Assembly: GCA_024291935.2 (NCBI GenBank)
Contig: CM044313.1
Coordinates: 82,459,001 to 82,523,000 of the forward strand
Source of the DNA: Okapia johnstoni
Taxonomy: Eukaryota > Chordata > Mammalia > Artiodactyla > Giraffidae
DNA length: 64,000 nucleotides
Direction of reading: 5' to 3'
The position numbers and the translations under genes are program-made. Of this stretch, positions 40,801-44,050 are shown piece by piece. How positions within the stretch are numbered: position 1 is the stretch's first letter; the number at the start of each line of letters is the position of its first letter. The notes beneath the pieces are model-generated. The model was not told where the DNA came from and searched no databases. It saw nothing but the letters and a program-made list of their open reading frames with translations.

Positions 40801-43191
40801 GACTTCGTACATGTGGTCTTTCTACTATATTTCCTTGTTATGGCCTTGTGAGTCTGGGGAAAATACAGGAAGAGAAGGTGGCATGCATTTGTGGCAAACG
40901 ATAGCCAGTTCTGGATTCAGTACTCCGTTGAATGTCCTGCATGGTTTAAATCAATAGTATGAACGTGGAAAGTCATGGATCTGAAAGTCATCAGCTAGGA
41001 TCCCCTCCCCACATCATAAACCCCCAGTCTGGGGAATAGGATTCTCTCCATGACCCTGAGGAAGCTGAGGGGTGGTGGGAAGAACTTTGGAGGGCAGATT
41101 GAATGAGTGACCTTTGTGACTCCCTTAATTTCTCTGGTCACATCCATAAAATGAGGAATGTGACTACACTGGTTTCAAAGGTCACTGCATTTCCCTAGAA
41201 CTCTGTGAGCCTCCCCTGGGAACTGTTTATAAGGTGCTGATCAGACAGCCGACCTAAAGACCTCCTCCTCTGCCCAAACACACAGGATTTAAACGTATTC
41301 CTCTCAGTCGATCCTCAGAGCTGAAGGGAGCTGGTCGTTCTCTCCCTGTGAGGACTACCAGCCTGACCTTTCTCGTTGGTCTTATTAGCCTCTGGTCATT
41401 ACACTTTTTGTCACAAACCCACACCCTAACAGTCATATATGACACTACCTAATTATTCTGAGTTATAAATACAAAGTAACTCATTTTGTTACTCAGGTTT
41501 TCTTGTTTTTAAATGGATGTGTATCATCCTAATGGGCTTCCCTGGTGGCTCAGACGGTAAAGCGTCTGTCTGCAATTCAGGAGACCCGGGTTCGATCCCT
41601 GGGTTGGGAAGATCCCCAGGAGAAGGAAATGGCAACCCACTCCAGTACTCTTGCCTGGAAAATCCCATGGATGGAGGAGCCTGGTGGACTAGAGTCCACC
41701 GGCTCCCAAAGAGTTGGACACGACTGAACGACTTCACTTTCATATTATCCTAAATCTGCCACCTTACCTGAGAATAATAGAAGGGCACGCAATGTGGGAA
41801 GGAGATGCTCTTGGTTGGCAGCCATAGACACCACCCTACCCCTCCACTGATGTGGGCAGCAGAAAGATGAAACTGACTGACTGGGGGGGTGGCAACACAC
41901 CAGGCTTTGTGCGAGGTGCTTTTATCTGTGCTTTTGTTTTGTTTTTCTCTGTTCAACCTTTTCAAGTCAGGACTATCTCCTGTTTTAGGTGAGAGAGGAA
42001 GTTTATGGAAGTTCAATAACCAGCCCAAGGCCACAAGGTAACTCAAGAGCTGATGGGTAAACTTGTTTCCGCCAAGCTTCCAAACTCTTGCTTTTCCTGT
42101 TAGACCGGATGTCCTTCACAGGTGGGTAGCCAAGGGGTGGTTTCTCCATCAGACCAGTGGACACAGTGCTGAGGGCCCAAGCCAATCTTAGGGGCCCACA
42201 AAAATGTTTTAATTTCTTTTAAATTCAGAAGGAAAAAAAAATGAACATGAGTAACTAATAGATGATAATGAATCGAGCTTGTACCTTTACATCAATGCAT
42301 CCATAAAATATAATTTTTTTCCCTCTTGTTTTGTAGAAAAAGCTTGTCAAGGTGAAAGTGCCTCAGACATTGTCACAAAAGTCACAATGTGTCCCCACAC
42401 ACAGCCTCTGACTTTCTCTCTCAGGGCCTAGGCCAGCTGCTAGGAAGATGTGCCCAGGAAACAACAGATCTCTTTGTTACAAAAGCTACAACTACGTCCC
42501 ACTGGCCCCTCCATTTAGTTGAGATGCACATTTGATCCTTAAAAAAAAAAAAAAAATGAAACCCAGTTCTTTGCCCCAGGTTCTGGTGGACCAGAAGTTT
42601 GGGGAATAGGTATGTTTGCTGGAAAGATAGGCCATCAGGAATATTCCACAGAGAAAGGGTCACCTGAAGTAAATGAACCAAACACAACAGGAAATTTACA
42701 TTTAAGCAGAGACAAACAGAGATGTTGACATTCCCTTCCTTATGACTCAAATGAAAATACTCATGTGGGCAGCCAGGCTGAAGGCAGTTATGCCTGGGGC
42801 ATGCACCATCAAAAACAAAACAATTTGGAAGTTTTATGGAAAAAAGATGGTTAGATAGCATCACCGCCTCAATGGACATGAATTTGAGCAAACTCCCGGA
42901 GATGGTGGAGGACAGAGGAGCCTGGCAGGCTACAGTCCATGGGGTTGCAAAGAGTCGGACACGATTTAGTGACTGAACAACAACAACGAAAGAAAAAAAG
43001 GGCTCTTCATGCTAATAACCTTATCTTCCCACTCCTGAGGCCGGAAACTCCCAATCAGGCAGGCAAAGAGTCCACTTACCTGACAGGCGACTCTTGAGCT
43101 TCATCTTACTGCTGCCTTGTTTGGGACTTTCCAAGTTCCCCTTGGATTCCTCGGGGCCACATGCATCGTGGGGCTCCTCTGTTCCAGGCAT
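1854..43191 (-). CDS. PDZD2: PDZD2 gene body, 15 internal exons (PDZ3, PDZ4 and central disordered region)
   Basis: PDZ domain-containing protein 2 is a large multi-PDZ scaffold reported at the ER and cell-cell contacts; caspase cleavage releases a secreted C-terminal fragment carrying PDZ5-6 (family knowledge). Exons in transcription order: 43080-43191, 34376-34521, 30663-30782, 29138-29252, 26596-26669, 26228-26450, 25322-25439, 23566-23698, 18257-18338, 16770-16804, 15429-15579, 13370-14172, 9597-9741, 2751-6711, 1854-1971. All introns are GT-AG. Lengths total 6,336 nt (2,112 codons) and every junction phase matches, starting and ending at phase 0. The translation follows the remembered human protein from the PDZ2-PDZ3 linker to just before PDZ5. 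PDZ3 carries GLGF and PDZ4 carries GLGI as the carboxylate-binding loop. Both gene ends lie outside the window. An intact frame this long argues against a pseudogene. Confidence 0.97.
1972..2750 (-). other. PDZD2: PDZD2 intron, 779 bp, no recognised element
   Basis: Short intron between the giant exon and exon 15. Apart from A-runs at about 2485 and 2708 I recognise no repeat or regulatory element. Donor GTAAGT and acceptor TTATTTAG fit the reading frame exactly. Confidence 0.9.
2751..6711 (-). CDS. PDZD2: PDZD2 window exon 14: giant 3,961-nt exon, central disordered region
   Basis: This exon encodes 1,320 complete residues without a stop, nearly half the full protein. It is rich in Ser, Pro, Gly and charged residues and has no recognised domain. 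Landmarks, from the first exon residue: a [11 protein letters not shown] segment near 190; [20 protein letters not shown] near 250-270; an acidic [20 protein letters not shown] block near 300; [13 protein letters not shown] in the middle; [20 protein letters not shown] in the last third; [20 protein letters not shown] further on; and [20 protein letters not shown] close to the end, before SRRSWSV. These islands are the best conserved with human. The 5' acceptor follows a T11 tract and CTCCACCCAG; the donor is GTAAGT. A start at the first in-frame Met upstream would read into intron and is not used. Confidence 0.98.
5630..5880. promoter_or_regulatory. Intragenic CpG-dense segment
   Basis: A hand count gives about 23 CpG dinucleotides in 5641-5880, roughly one per 10 bp, in sequence of about 63% G+C. 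This is close to the unsuppressed expectation, while the surrounding introns are CpG-poor. It lies inside the giant PDZD2 exon over codons for the acidic [12 protein letters not shown] block. Whether it acts as a CpG island is inference. Confidence 0.6.
7861..7995 (+). repeat. MIR SINE relic
   Basis: Reads like the MIR core: CTTGGCACTGTGCTAAGAG, then GGGGAACTGAGGCACAGAG and the TAAG...CAGGGTCA region. It is old and diverged. Confidence 0.65.
8202..8540 (-). repeat. Artiodactyl L1 3'-UTR fragment
   Basis: A T12 run (antisense poly-A) is followed by TTTTGTATTGGAGTATAGCC, AGCAAAGGGACTCAGCCATA and GAGTTCCCTGTGCTATACAG, the well-known ruminant L1 tail in reverse. It abuts a Bov-tA at 8541. Confidence 0.85.
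8541..8745 (+). repeat. Bov-tA SINE
   Basis: Starts GAGGCTTCCCCGGTGGCTCA and ends with the GTTGGACATGACTGACTGAC tail. Moderately diverged; antisense to PDZD2. Confidence 0.9.
9597..9741 (-). CDS. PDZD2: PDZD2 window exon 13: short linker exon
   Basis: This 145-nt exon begins [20 protein letters not shown] and ends [12 protein letters not shown], carrying one nucleotide into the giant exon to give Gly. The acceptor is CTTGTGCCAG and the donor GTAAGA. ESLGKL, DASH and the GQQP end match human PDZD2; the middle is divergent. No domain is visible. Confidence 0.92.
9967..10089 (-). repeat. Bov-tA tail fragment
   Basis: GTGTTAGTCACTCAGTTGTA through GGAGTGGATTGCCATTCCC, the reverse complement of the BovA half without the tRNA head. 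Confidence 0.88.
10091..10184 (+). repeat. L1 ORF2 fragment
   Basis: Contains GGCAAATCAAAACCACAATG AGAT and CAGAATGGCTTCAATCAAG, the conserved 3' part of mammalian L1 ORF2. It is too short to encode anything. Confidence 0.75.
10185..10505 (+). repeat. Cetartiodactyl tRNA-Glu SINE (CHR type), full-length
   Basis: Begins GGGGCTTGCCTGGTGGCTCA with a B-box-like ATGATCCCTGGTC, continues with repeated 'CAACTACTGA' modules, and ends in an AATAAAATAAATCTTAAAAAA tail. Confidence 0.88.
10975..11180 (+). repeat. Old L1 3' end, interrupted
   Basis: GTGACTGTACAACACTGTGA ... CTGTACACTTTAAAATG, then TTTATGTTAAGTGAATTTCA, matches the old L1M 3' tail. It is split by a SINE/BovB tail at 11061-11132. Confidence 0.65.
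11061..11132 (-). repeat. Short BovB/BovA tail fragment inside an L1
   Basis: TGTTGTTCAGTCGCTACGTC then CCCCATGGACTGCAGCATGC is the reverse complement of the BovB 3' terminus. Only about 70 bp remain. Confidence 0.8.
11550..11664 (-). repeat. L1-BT 3'-UTR insertion with 16-bp TSD
   Basis: An ATTT-rich antisense tail is followed by GGGGGCTAATTACTTTACAA and CATTGACATGAATCAGCCAT, the young bovine L1 3' end. It is flanked by perfect 16-bp copies of TGAACATGACATTTTA at 11534-11549 and 11665-11680. Confidence 0.9.
11885..12345 (-). mobile_element. Tigger1-like DNA transposon relic
   Basis: On the reverse strand it starts with the CAGGCATGCCTCTGAGGTAA-type terminal inverted repeat and GGTTCGGTTCCAGACCAC; inside, the plus strand has GTTATGGTGATCTGTGATCA and CAACCCTGCATT, all Tigger1 landmarks. 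Heavily deleted; no transposase frame remains. Confidence 0.85.
13097..13298 (+). mobile_element. hAT-Charlie-type non-autonomous element with 8-bp TSD
   Basis: Terminal inverted repeats CAGCGGTCCCCAAC and GTTGGGGACCCCTG bound a 202-bp element containing GGCACCAGGGACCAG. Flanks CTTCACAG (13089-13096) and CTTTATAG (13299-13306) match at 6 of 8 positions, both differences being C/T. This fits an old hAT (MER1-like) insertion. Confidence 0.82.
13370..14172 (-). CDS. PDZD2: PDZD2 window exon 12: 803-nt disordered-region exon
   Basis: This 803-nt exon encodes about 267 residues of low-complexity, Ser/Pro/Arg/Gly-rich sequence with no named domain. It begins [20 protein letters not shown] and contains [18 protein letters not shown], an acidic [20 protein letters not shown] stretch, and [19 protein letters not shown]. 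It ends [14 protein letters not shown] at phase 0. The acceptor is CCCACCAG and the donor GTAACT. Basic RQASLP-type motifs and the acidic cluster resemble kinase target sites, which is inference. Conservation with human is strong in the first third and falls off later, as usual for disordered linkers. Confidence 0.96.
14173..15428 (-). other. PDZD2: PDZD2 intron, 1,256 bp, no recognised repeat
   Basis: I see no transposable element or exon here, only T-runs near 14379 and an A-run near 14988. A repeat-free intron of this size is unusual for this locus but not proof of function. Confidence 0.8.
15429..15579 (-). CDS. PDZD2: PDZD2 window exon 11: acidic linker
   Basis: This 151-nt exon enters at phase 0 with [20 protein letters not shown], continues [13 protein letters not shown], then a Gly/Ser-rich stretch ([17 protein letters not shown]), and leaves one nucleotide of a split Pro. 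The acceptor is CTTCAACAG and the donor [15 protein letters not shown] and [11 protein letters not shown] agree with human; the Gly/Ser part is divergent and contains a short AGC run. Confidence 0.94.
15580..16769 (-). other. PDZD2: PDZD2 intron with BovB next to microexon
   Basis: Intron between the microexon and exon 11. Positions 16258-16730 are BovB. I recognise nothing in 15580-16257. Confidence 0.88.
16258..16730 (+). mobile_element. BovB (RTE) LINE, 5'-truncated 3' end
   Basis: Encodes, in broken frames, the BovB C-terminal motifs [18 protein letters not shown] and [10 protein letters not shown], then the 3' end with GATGGACAGGGAAGCCTGG and a (TGAAC)n terminus. Antisense to PDZD2. It is not a functional gene: the upstream reverse transcriptase is missing and stops interrupt it. 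Confidence 0.95.
16770..16804 (-). CDS. PDZD2: PDZD2 window exon 10: 35-nt microexon
   Basis: This is a 35-nt microexon, read as (G)[11 protein letters not shown]. The acceptor is a CCCCCAACAG tract and the donor GTGAGT is near perfect. It completes the split Gly of the previous exon and ends at phase 0. It matches the short TPLKSPSLAKK segment of human PDZD2. It is much too short to stand out as an open frame and was placed by family continuity plus phase. A BovB LINE remnant ends 39 nt past its donor. Confidence 0.93.
16805..18256 (-). other. PDZD2: PDZD2 intron between exon 9 and microexon
   Basis: Contains a possible L2/MIR 3' tail (17165-17262). The rest shows no recognisable element. 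Confidence 0.85.
17165..17262 (+). repeat. Possible L2 3' tail
   Basis: GCCCTGCAGGCTTAGCACTA followed by a TGATAAATGGATTGAAGGATGAATGA-type ending resembles the L2 3' terminus (AATAAATG...GAATGAATGA). Weak match. Confidence 0.4.
18257..18338 (-). CDS. PDZD2: PDZD2 window exon 9: linker after PDZ4
   Basis: This 82-nt exon enters at phase 0 and encodes [20 protein letters not shown] then ASSSPGL, leaving one nucleotide of a split Gly. The acceptor is GACAATCAG. The donor GTACTG departs from consensus; a better-looking GTAACT lies 5 nt further on but would shift frame. The phase of the next exon supports the first site. The segment is acidic and conserved with human. Confidence 0.92.
18655..18990 (-). 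repeat. Old L1 (L1M-type) 3'-UTR relic
   Basis: CCATTTGGGAGTTAGTTCCA GACATCATGACCC ... ACAAGGACATTC is the antisense of a mammalian-wide L1 3' end. Diverged. Confidence 0.6.
19340..19640 (-). repeat. Possible old L1 relic
   Basis: CCTTTGTCTTTCATGATATT ... TTTCTTCATGCTTAGATTTA resembles the antisense of another segment of an old L1 3' UTR. Weak. Confidence 0.35.
19881..20027 (-). repeat. tRNA-Glu SINE with 18-bp TSD
   Basis: Antisense T-rich tail, then CAACCAGGGATCGAACCTAT (B box, reversed) and CCACTGGACCACCAGGGAAG. Identical flanks TTCATGGGAAGATTTTTA at 19863-19880 and 20028-20045 mark a clean insertion. Confidence 0.93.
21570..21731 (+). repeat. Short tRNA-Glu SINE
   Basis: Begins GGGGTTTCCTGGGTGGTCCA and ends CAGAAGCAATATTGTAACAA then an A-run. 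Flanked by AATGCTTG on both sides. Confidence 0.85.
21904..22120 (+). repeat. Bov-tA SINE
   Basis: AGGGCTTCCCAGGTGGCGCT head, GGGTTCGATCCCTTGG box, GAATCCCGTGGACAGAGGAG body and ACATGACTGAAGTGACTTAG tail. Confidence 0.93.
22608..22741 (-). repeat. BovA monomer insertion in AAGTAAAC site
   Basis: GCTAAGTCACTTCAGTCATG through CAAGAATACTGGAGGGGGTT. Flanked by AAGTAAAC at 22600-22607 and 22742-22749. Confidence 0.85.
22753..23020 (-). repeat. BOV-A2 dimer SINE at the same site
   Basis: GCTGCTAAGTCGCTTTAGTC then a second half starting near GTGAAGTCGCTCAGTCGTGT, the standard two-monomer BOV-A2 in reverse. Flanked by AAGTAAACTGC at 22742-22752 and 23021-23031. Confidence 0.93.
23566..23698 (-). 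CDS. PDZD2: PDZD2 window exon 8: end of PDZ4
   Basis: This 133-nt exon completes the split Ser and encodes [20 protein letters not shown], then [23 protein letters not shown]. This is the PDZ4 strand-turn (Q-I-L-E-V-N), the alpha-B helix, and the last strand. The acceptor follows CCTCCCTAG; the donor is GTGAAG. All 44 complete codons were read individually and are open. Confidence 0.96.
23699..25321 (-). other. PDZD2: PDZD2 intron with one MIR relic
   Basis: A MIR relic lies at 23955-24120. I recognise nothing in 24121-25321. Confidence 0.85.
23955..24120 (+). repeat. MIR SINE relic
   Basis: TTACTATTACTTGAACACAT, then AGGTATTATTATTCCTATTA and GGCTCAGAGAGGTCACCCAG, in MIR order. Confidence 0.75.
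25322..25439 (-). CDS. PDZD2: PDZD2 window exon 7: core of PDZ4
   Basis: This 118-nt exon completes a split Glu and encodes [20 protein letters not shown] followed by [18 protein letters not shown], ending with two nucleotides (AG) of a split Ser. GLGI takes the place of GLGF in the carboxylate-binding loop, a common PDZ variant. The acceptor CCTCCCACAG is good. The donor GTTTGT is weak, having no purine at +3. Translation agrees closely with human PDZ4 on both sides of the junction, so the site is well supported. Confidence 0.95.
25440..26227 (-). other. PDZD2: PDZD2 intron, 788 bp, no recognised element
   Basis: No repeat family recognised; a GAAA-rich stretch sits near 25471-25490 close to the acceptor of exon 7. 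Confidence 0.85.
26228..26450 (-). CDS. PDZD2: PDZD2 window exon 6: end of PDZ3, Ser-rich linker, start of PDZ4
   Basis: This 223-nt exon begins at phase 0 with [14 protein letters not shown], the last strand of PDZ3. A Ser/Thr/Pro-rich linker follows ([20 protein letters not shown] and a [12 protein letters not shown] stretch). It ends with [10 protein letters not shown], the first strand of PDZ4. One nucleotide is carried into the next exon to give Glu. The donor is GTGATA. The linker holds several proline-directed phosphorylation-like sites (inference). Confidence 0.96.
26451..26595 (-). other. PDZD2: PDZD2 145-bp intron
   Basis: Shortest intron in the window, lying inside PDZ3 between the alpha-B helix and last strand. 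Donor GTAAGG, acceptor TTTTCTCAG. It has a T13 run on the minus strand near 26509-26521. Confidence 0.93.
26596..26669 (-). CDS. PDZD2: PDZD2 window exon 5: PDZ3 (DEILDVNG segment)
   Basis: This 74-nt exon completes the split Gly and encodes [20 protein letters not shown] then HTFK. That is the hallmark PDZ strand-turn (D-x-I-L-x-V-N-G) and the alpha-B helix that lines the peptide groove. The donor is GTAAGG. The following intron is only 145 bp, the shortest in the window. The exon is too short to appear as an open frame of its own and was found by family continuity. Confidence 0.95.
28480..28705 (+). repeat. Old L1 3' end
   Basis: AAAATTATCATGCTGTACAC CTTCAATG followed by TATCAATTATATCTCAATAA AG is the typical L1 3' terminus with polyadenylation signal. 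Confidence 0.7.
28885..29030 (+). repeat. MIR SINE relic
   Basis: CTCATGTAAACCTCACACCA, AAGGTAGGTATTCATATCCC and GTCCAAGGTCCTGAGTAAGT follow the MIR core. It ends about 108 nt from the exon 4 donor. Confidence 0.75.
29138..29252 (-). CDS. PDZD2: PDZD2 window exon 4: core of PDZ3 (GLGF loop)
   Basis: This 115-nt exon starts at phase 0 with [12 protein letters not shown], the canonical PDZ carboxylate-binding loop and second strand. It continues through [27 protein letters not shown], the typical third strand and the alpha-A region with its small residues. It leaves one nucleotide of a split Gly codon. The donor is GTAGGA. Sequence here is nearly identical to human PDZD2 as remembered, so the domain looks functional for peptide binding. 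Confidence 0.97.
29349..29566 (-). repeat. Bov-tA SINE with 9-bp TSD
   Basis: GTGTCCAACTCTTTGCAACC through CATGAGGGAAGCCC, reversed Bov-tA. Flanks AGAGTTGAG at 29340-29348 and 29567-29575 are identical. Confidence 0.93.
30203..30618 (+). repeat. BovA SINE with three monomers
   Basis: Three head-to-tail BovA monomers begin near 30203, 30343 and 30482, each opening GGAGAAGG(C/A)AA. The first two are nearly identical 140-bp first-type units and the third is the standard BOV-A2 second unit ending GACTTAGCAGCAGCAG. A single TSD, AGCATTTACCT, flanks the whole array (30192-30202, 30619-30629), so it inserted as one unit or expanded in place. Confidence 0.92.
30663..30782 (-). CDS. PDZD2: PDZD2 window exon 3: start of PDZ3
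   Basis: This 120-nt exon is exactly 40 codons and phase 0-0. It begins [13 protein letters not shown] and ends with the lead-in strand of PDZ3 ([16 protein letters not shown]). The next exon supplies GLGF, so the intron splits PDZ3 immediately before its carboxylate-binding loop. The donor is GTGAGC. The acceptor (CTAACCTTTAG) has only a short pyrimidine tract. Because it is symmetric, skipping would delete the first PDZ3 strand without shifting frame. A BovA SINE array begins about 33 nt past its donor. Confidence 0.95.
31837..32074 (+). mobile_element. BovB LINE 3' fragment with 11-bp TSD
   Basis: TTTTGGCCACCTGATGTGAA through GTTGGACACAACTGAGCAAC. Flanks TTATGGAAATA at 31826-31836 and 32075-32085 are identical. 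Confidence 0.94.
32524..32735 (+). repeat. Bov-tA SINE
   Basis: GGGCTTCCCTGTGGCTCAAC head, GGGTTCGATCCCTAGG box, and a diverged CTTAACAACTGAACAAGAAC tail. Confidence 0.92.
32760..32803 (+). repeat. (GGAA)n/(GAAA)n microsatellite
   Basis: Three GGAA units run into about eight GAAA units; likely polymorphic. Confidence 0.93.
32945..33040 (-). repeat. BovB/BovA tail fragment
   Basis: TGTTGCTGTTCAGTCACCAA, CTGCAGCACACCAGGCTTCC and CCATCTCCTGGAGTTTGG match the reversed BovB 3' end. Confidence 0.82.
34376..34521 (-). CDS. PDZD2: PDZD2 window exon 2: linker before PDZ3
   Basis: This 146-nt exon completes the split Gly and then encodes [30 protein letters not shown] and [11 protein letters not shown], ending in Gln at phase 0. 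The acceptor is a T-rich tract ending TTTTTTCAAG; the donor is GTAGTA. The block is charged and well conserved with human PDZD2 but has no named domain. RKHSLP resembles a basophilic kinase or 14-3-3 site, which is inference only. Confidence 0.94.
34758..34880 (+). repeat. Degenerate ~57-bp minisatellite with (TA)n(CA)n core
   Basis: CAGTTTGG recurs at 34758, 34817 and 34873 (spacing 59 and 56), each followed by a TATA/TGTAT-rich stretch. The second unit has expanded into an alternating TA run and the stretch before the third into CA. Confidence 0.75.
35040..35242 (-). repeat. Old L1 fragment, left part
   Basis: GTGCACAAATCATTAAGTGT ACAT and CATTCCATGAAATTCACAAA match the reverse of an old L1 3' region. 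Interrupted at 35256 by Bov-tA and continuing from 35478. Confidence 0.55.
35256..35464 (-). repeat. Bov-tA SINE inside L1, 13-bp TSD
   Basis: TTGTTTAGTTGCTAAGTTAT through GCCACCTGGGAGGTCC. Flanked by AACATCATAGATT (35243-35255) and AACATCACAGATT (35465-35477). Confidence 0.93.
35478..35690 (-). repeat. Old L1 fragment, right part
   Basis: Sequence such as TTGAATCTGGCTCCTTACTC and GTGAAATTCCATCATGTTGT TGCATG continues the L1-like text interrupted by the Bov-tA. Confidence 0.55.
35695..35880 (+). mobile_element. Old hAT-type DNA transposon relic
   Basis: AAGGGTCAGAAAACATTTTT CTGTAAAGGCCAGATATTAA at one end and GGTAGTCTGCTGACCCTGAT at the other form imperfect inverted repeats (GGGTCAG...CTGACCC). 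Same family as 55278-55490. Confidence 0.65.
35955..36127 (-). repeat. Old L1 ORF2/3' segment, first part
   Basis: TTTTAATTTACATTTCACTA AGGACTAATG is the antisense of a conserved L1 segment. It is cut by BovB and resumes at 36453. Confidence 0.65.
36128..36452 (+). mobile_element. BovB LINE 3' fragment inserted in L1
   Basis: Typical BovB text (GGAAGGACTGATG-like, GGCCACCTGATGTGAAGAGC, ACTGAGCGACTGAAC). Flanks AAGGACTAATG at 36117-36127 and 36453-36463 are identical and are L1 sequence. Confidence 0.94.
36453..36835 (-). repeat. Old L1 segment, second part
   Basis: TGTTCAAGTCTTTTGCTC, ATATTTTGGATATGAGTCC and the polypyrimidine stretches follow the reversed L1 ORF2 C-terminal region. It continues past the Bov-tA to about 37060. 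Confidence 0.65.
36836..37015 (+). repeat. Bov-tA SINE inside L1
   Basis: GGGGCTTCCTTGGTAGCTCA head and CAAACACGACTGAGCAACTG tail. Flanks TATCTTTTTTAAGG and CATCTTGTTTAAGA form an imperfect TSD. Confidence 0.9.
37074..38175 (-). mobile_element. BovB LINE, 1.1-kb 5'-truncated copy
   Basis: The longest BovB here. Reverse-strand frames contain recognisable, broken RTE reverse-transcriptase C-terminal text: [33 protein letters not shown], and [18 protein letters not shown]. Multiple frameshifts and stops; same strand as PDZD2. Its 5' cut lies immediately next to an L1. Confidence 0.94.
38210..38945 (-). repeat. L1 3'-UTR and ORF2-end relic
   Basis: CCCCTGCTCCCCCTCTCC, GGTGATCACTAGTCTGTTCT, TGGTGGAGTAATATTCCATA and CATACTGTCTTCCATTGTGG CT are the classic reversed L1 3' region. 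Confidence 0.88.
39940..40440 (+). repeat. Possible L2 relic
   Basis: The composition and phrases such as CTCCCGCTACCCTGCTTGGT and CCACAACTCAGAGAGACCTC resemble an L2 segment. It explains the overlapping short open frames here. Weak. Confidence 0.35.
40655..40830 (+). repeat. MIR SINE relic
   Basis: CATGTACATTATTATAACCC, AGAAATCACCTGTTCCAGGT CACATAGCC and GGCAGAGCTGGGAACTGAAC, in MIR order. Confidence 0.85.
41090..41172 (-). repeat. MIR fragment
   Basis: AATTTCTCTGGTCACATCCA TAAAATGAGGAATG resembles the reversed MIR core (CCTCATCTGTAAAATGGGG). Confidence 0.5.
41534..41741 (+). repeat. Bov-tA SINE, little diverged
   Basis: GGGCTTCCCTGGTGGCTCAG head, GGGTTCGATCCCTGGGTTGG box and GACACGACTGAACGACTTCA tail. 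Flanks ATCATCCTAA and ATTATCCTAA form the TSD. Confidence 0.95.
41885..42110 (+). repeat. MIR relic
   Basis: CACACCAGGCTTTGTGCGAG GTGCTTTTA ... AATAACCAGCCCAAGGCCAC AAGGTAACTC fits MIR with a diverged middle. Confidence 0.6.
42846..42992 (+). mobile_element. BovB LINE 3' tail fragment
   Basis: GATGGTTAGATAGCATCACC, TGAATTTGAGCAAACTCC and ACTGAACAACAACAACGAAA. It ends about 87 nt before the exon 1 donor region. Confidence 0.9.
43080..43191 (-). CDS. PDZD2: PDZD2 window exon 1: PDZ2-PDZ3 linker
   Basis: This 112-nt exon enters at phase 0 and leaves with one nucleotide (G) of a split Gly codon. The acceptor is a pyrimidine-rich tract ending in TTTCAG and the donor is GTAAGT. It encodes a hydrophilic linker beginning [12 protein letters not shown] and ending MKLKSRLSG, including an [13 protein letters not shown] stretch that closely matches the human protein. 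No domain is present. The exon happens to begin with an in-frame ATG, which is an internal Met codon here. The next exon upstream was not found in the remaining 20.8 kb. Confidence 0.93.
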
Positions 43192-43426
43192 CTGAAATGC
43201 AGACAGCACAGAGTTGACGGGAGAGGCCAGCCCATGGTCACTTATGCCATTTCCTCCAAGATCTTAACCTCAAGGCTCAAGGGGCAGCAGTACAGGTGTC
43301 ACATGAGAAAAAAAAGTTCATGGGGTCAAAGCACAGCCCTTCAGATAATCTGGAACCACAAAACCTCATGCTGACAAGACAAGTTCCTCCTCAGCAAGAA
43401 TCTCACTACACAGGATAGAACCAGTT

Positions 43427-43895
43427 CAGTTCAGTCACTCAGCCATGTCTGACTCTTTGTGACCCCATGGATTGAAGCATGCCAGGCTTCCCTGTCCATC
43501 ACCAACTCCCAAAGCTTGCTCAAACTCATGTCCATTGAGTCAGTGATGCCATCCAACCATCTCATCCTCTGTCGTCCCCTTCTCCTCCCGCCTTCAATCT
43601 TTCCCAGCATCAGGGTCTTTTCTAAAGAGTCAGTTCTTCTCATCAGGTGGCCAAAGTATTGGAGTTTCAGCTTCAACATCAGTCCTTCCAATGAACACCC
43701 AGGACTGATCTCCTTTAGGATGGACTGGCTTGATCTCCTTGCAGTCCAAGGGATTCTCAAGAGTCTTCTCCAACACCACAGTTCAAAAGCATCAATTCTT
43801 CGGCGCTCAGCTTTCTTTATAGTCCAACTCTCACATCCATACATGACTACTGGAAAAACCACAGCCTTGACTAGACAGACCTTTGTTGGCAAGGT
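43427..43895 (-). mobile_element. BovB LINE, 3' portion with near-intact C-terminal frame
   Basis: The reverse strand has an open stretch of 153 codons reading [66 protein letters not shown]: the C-terminus of the BovB ORF. No catalytic reverse transcriptase domain is present. Young-looking but truncated; same strand as PDZD2. Confidence 0.95.
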
Positions 43896-43959
43896 TTGAA
43901 ACTGGAAAGGGCCCCTGGGGTCATTTCTTGAGAAGGAACATGAGTTTGAATGGATTCAG

Positions 43960-44050
43960 GGAGATAGTGAAGGACAGGGAAGCCTGGGGCACTGCAGTCT
44001 ATGGCGTCACAAAGAGTCAAACATGACTTAGCGACTGAACAGTAACAGGT
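43960..44050 (+). repeat. BovB 3' tail fragment
   Basis: GATAGTGAAGGACAGGGAAG CCTGG and CATGACTTAGCGACTGAACA, opposite in orientation to the copy at 43427-43895 and 65 bp away. Confidence 0.85.

Larger units (their letters stand above)
34522..43079 (-). other. PDZD2: PDZD2 intron, 8.6 kb, nested LINE/SINE region
   Basis: Holds a minisatellite, old L1 segments broken by Bov-tA and BovB, a 1.1-kb BovB, another L1, L2, MIR and Bov-tA elements (separate entries). I recognise nothing in 38950-39930 beyond AT-rich sequence, or in 40835-41085, 41173-41520 and 42115-42845 apart from poly-A at 42540. Confidence 0.85.

Noticed and set aside
43431..43892. Open frame of 153 codons with reverse-transcriptase-like C-terminus
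   Set aside because: It is the truncated 3' end of a BovB LINE; no catalytic domain, not a gene.
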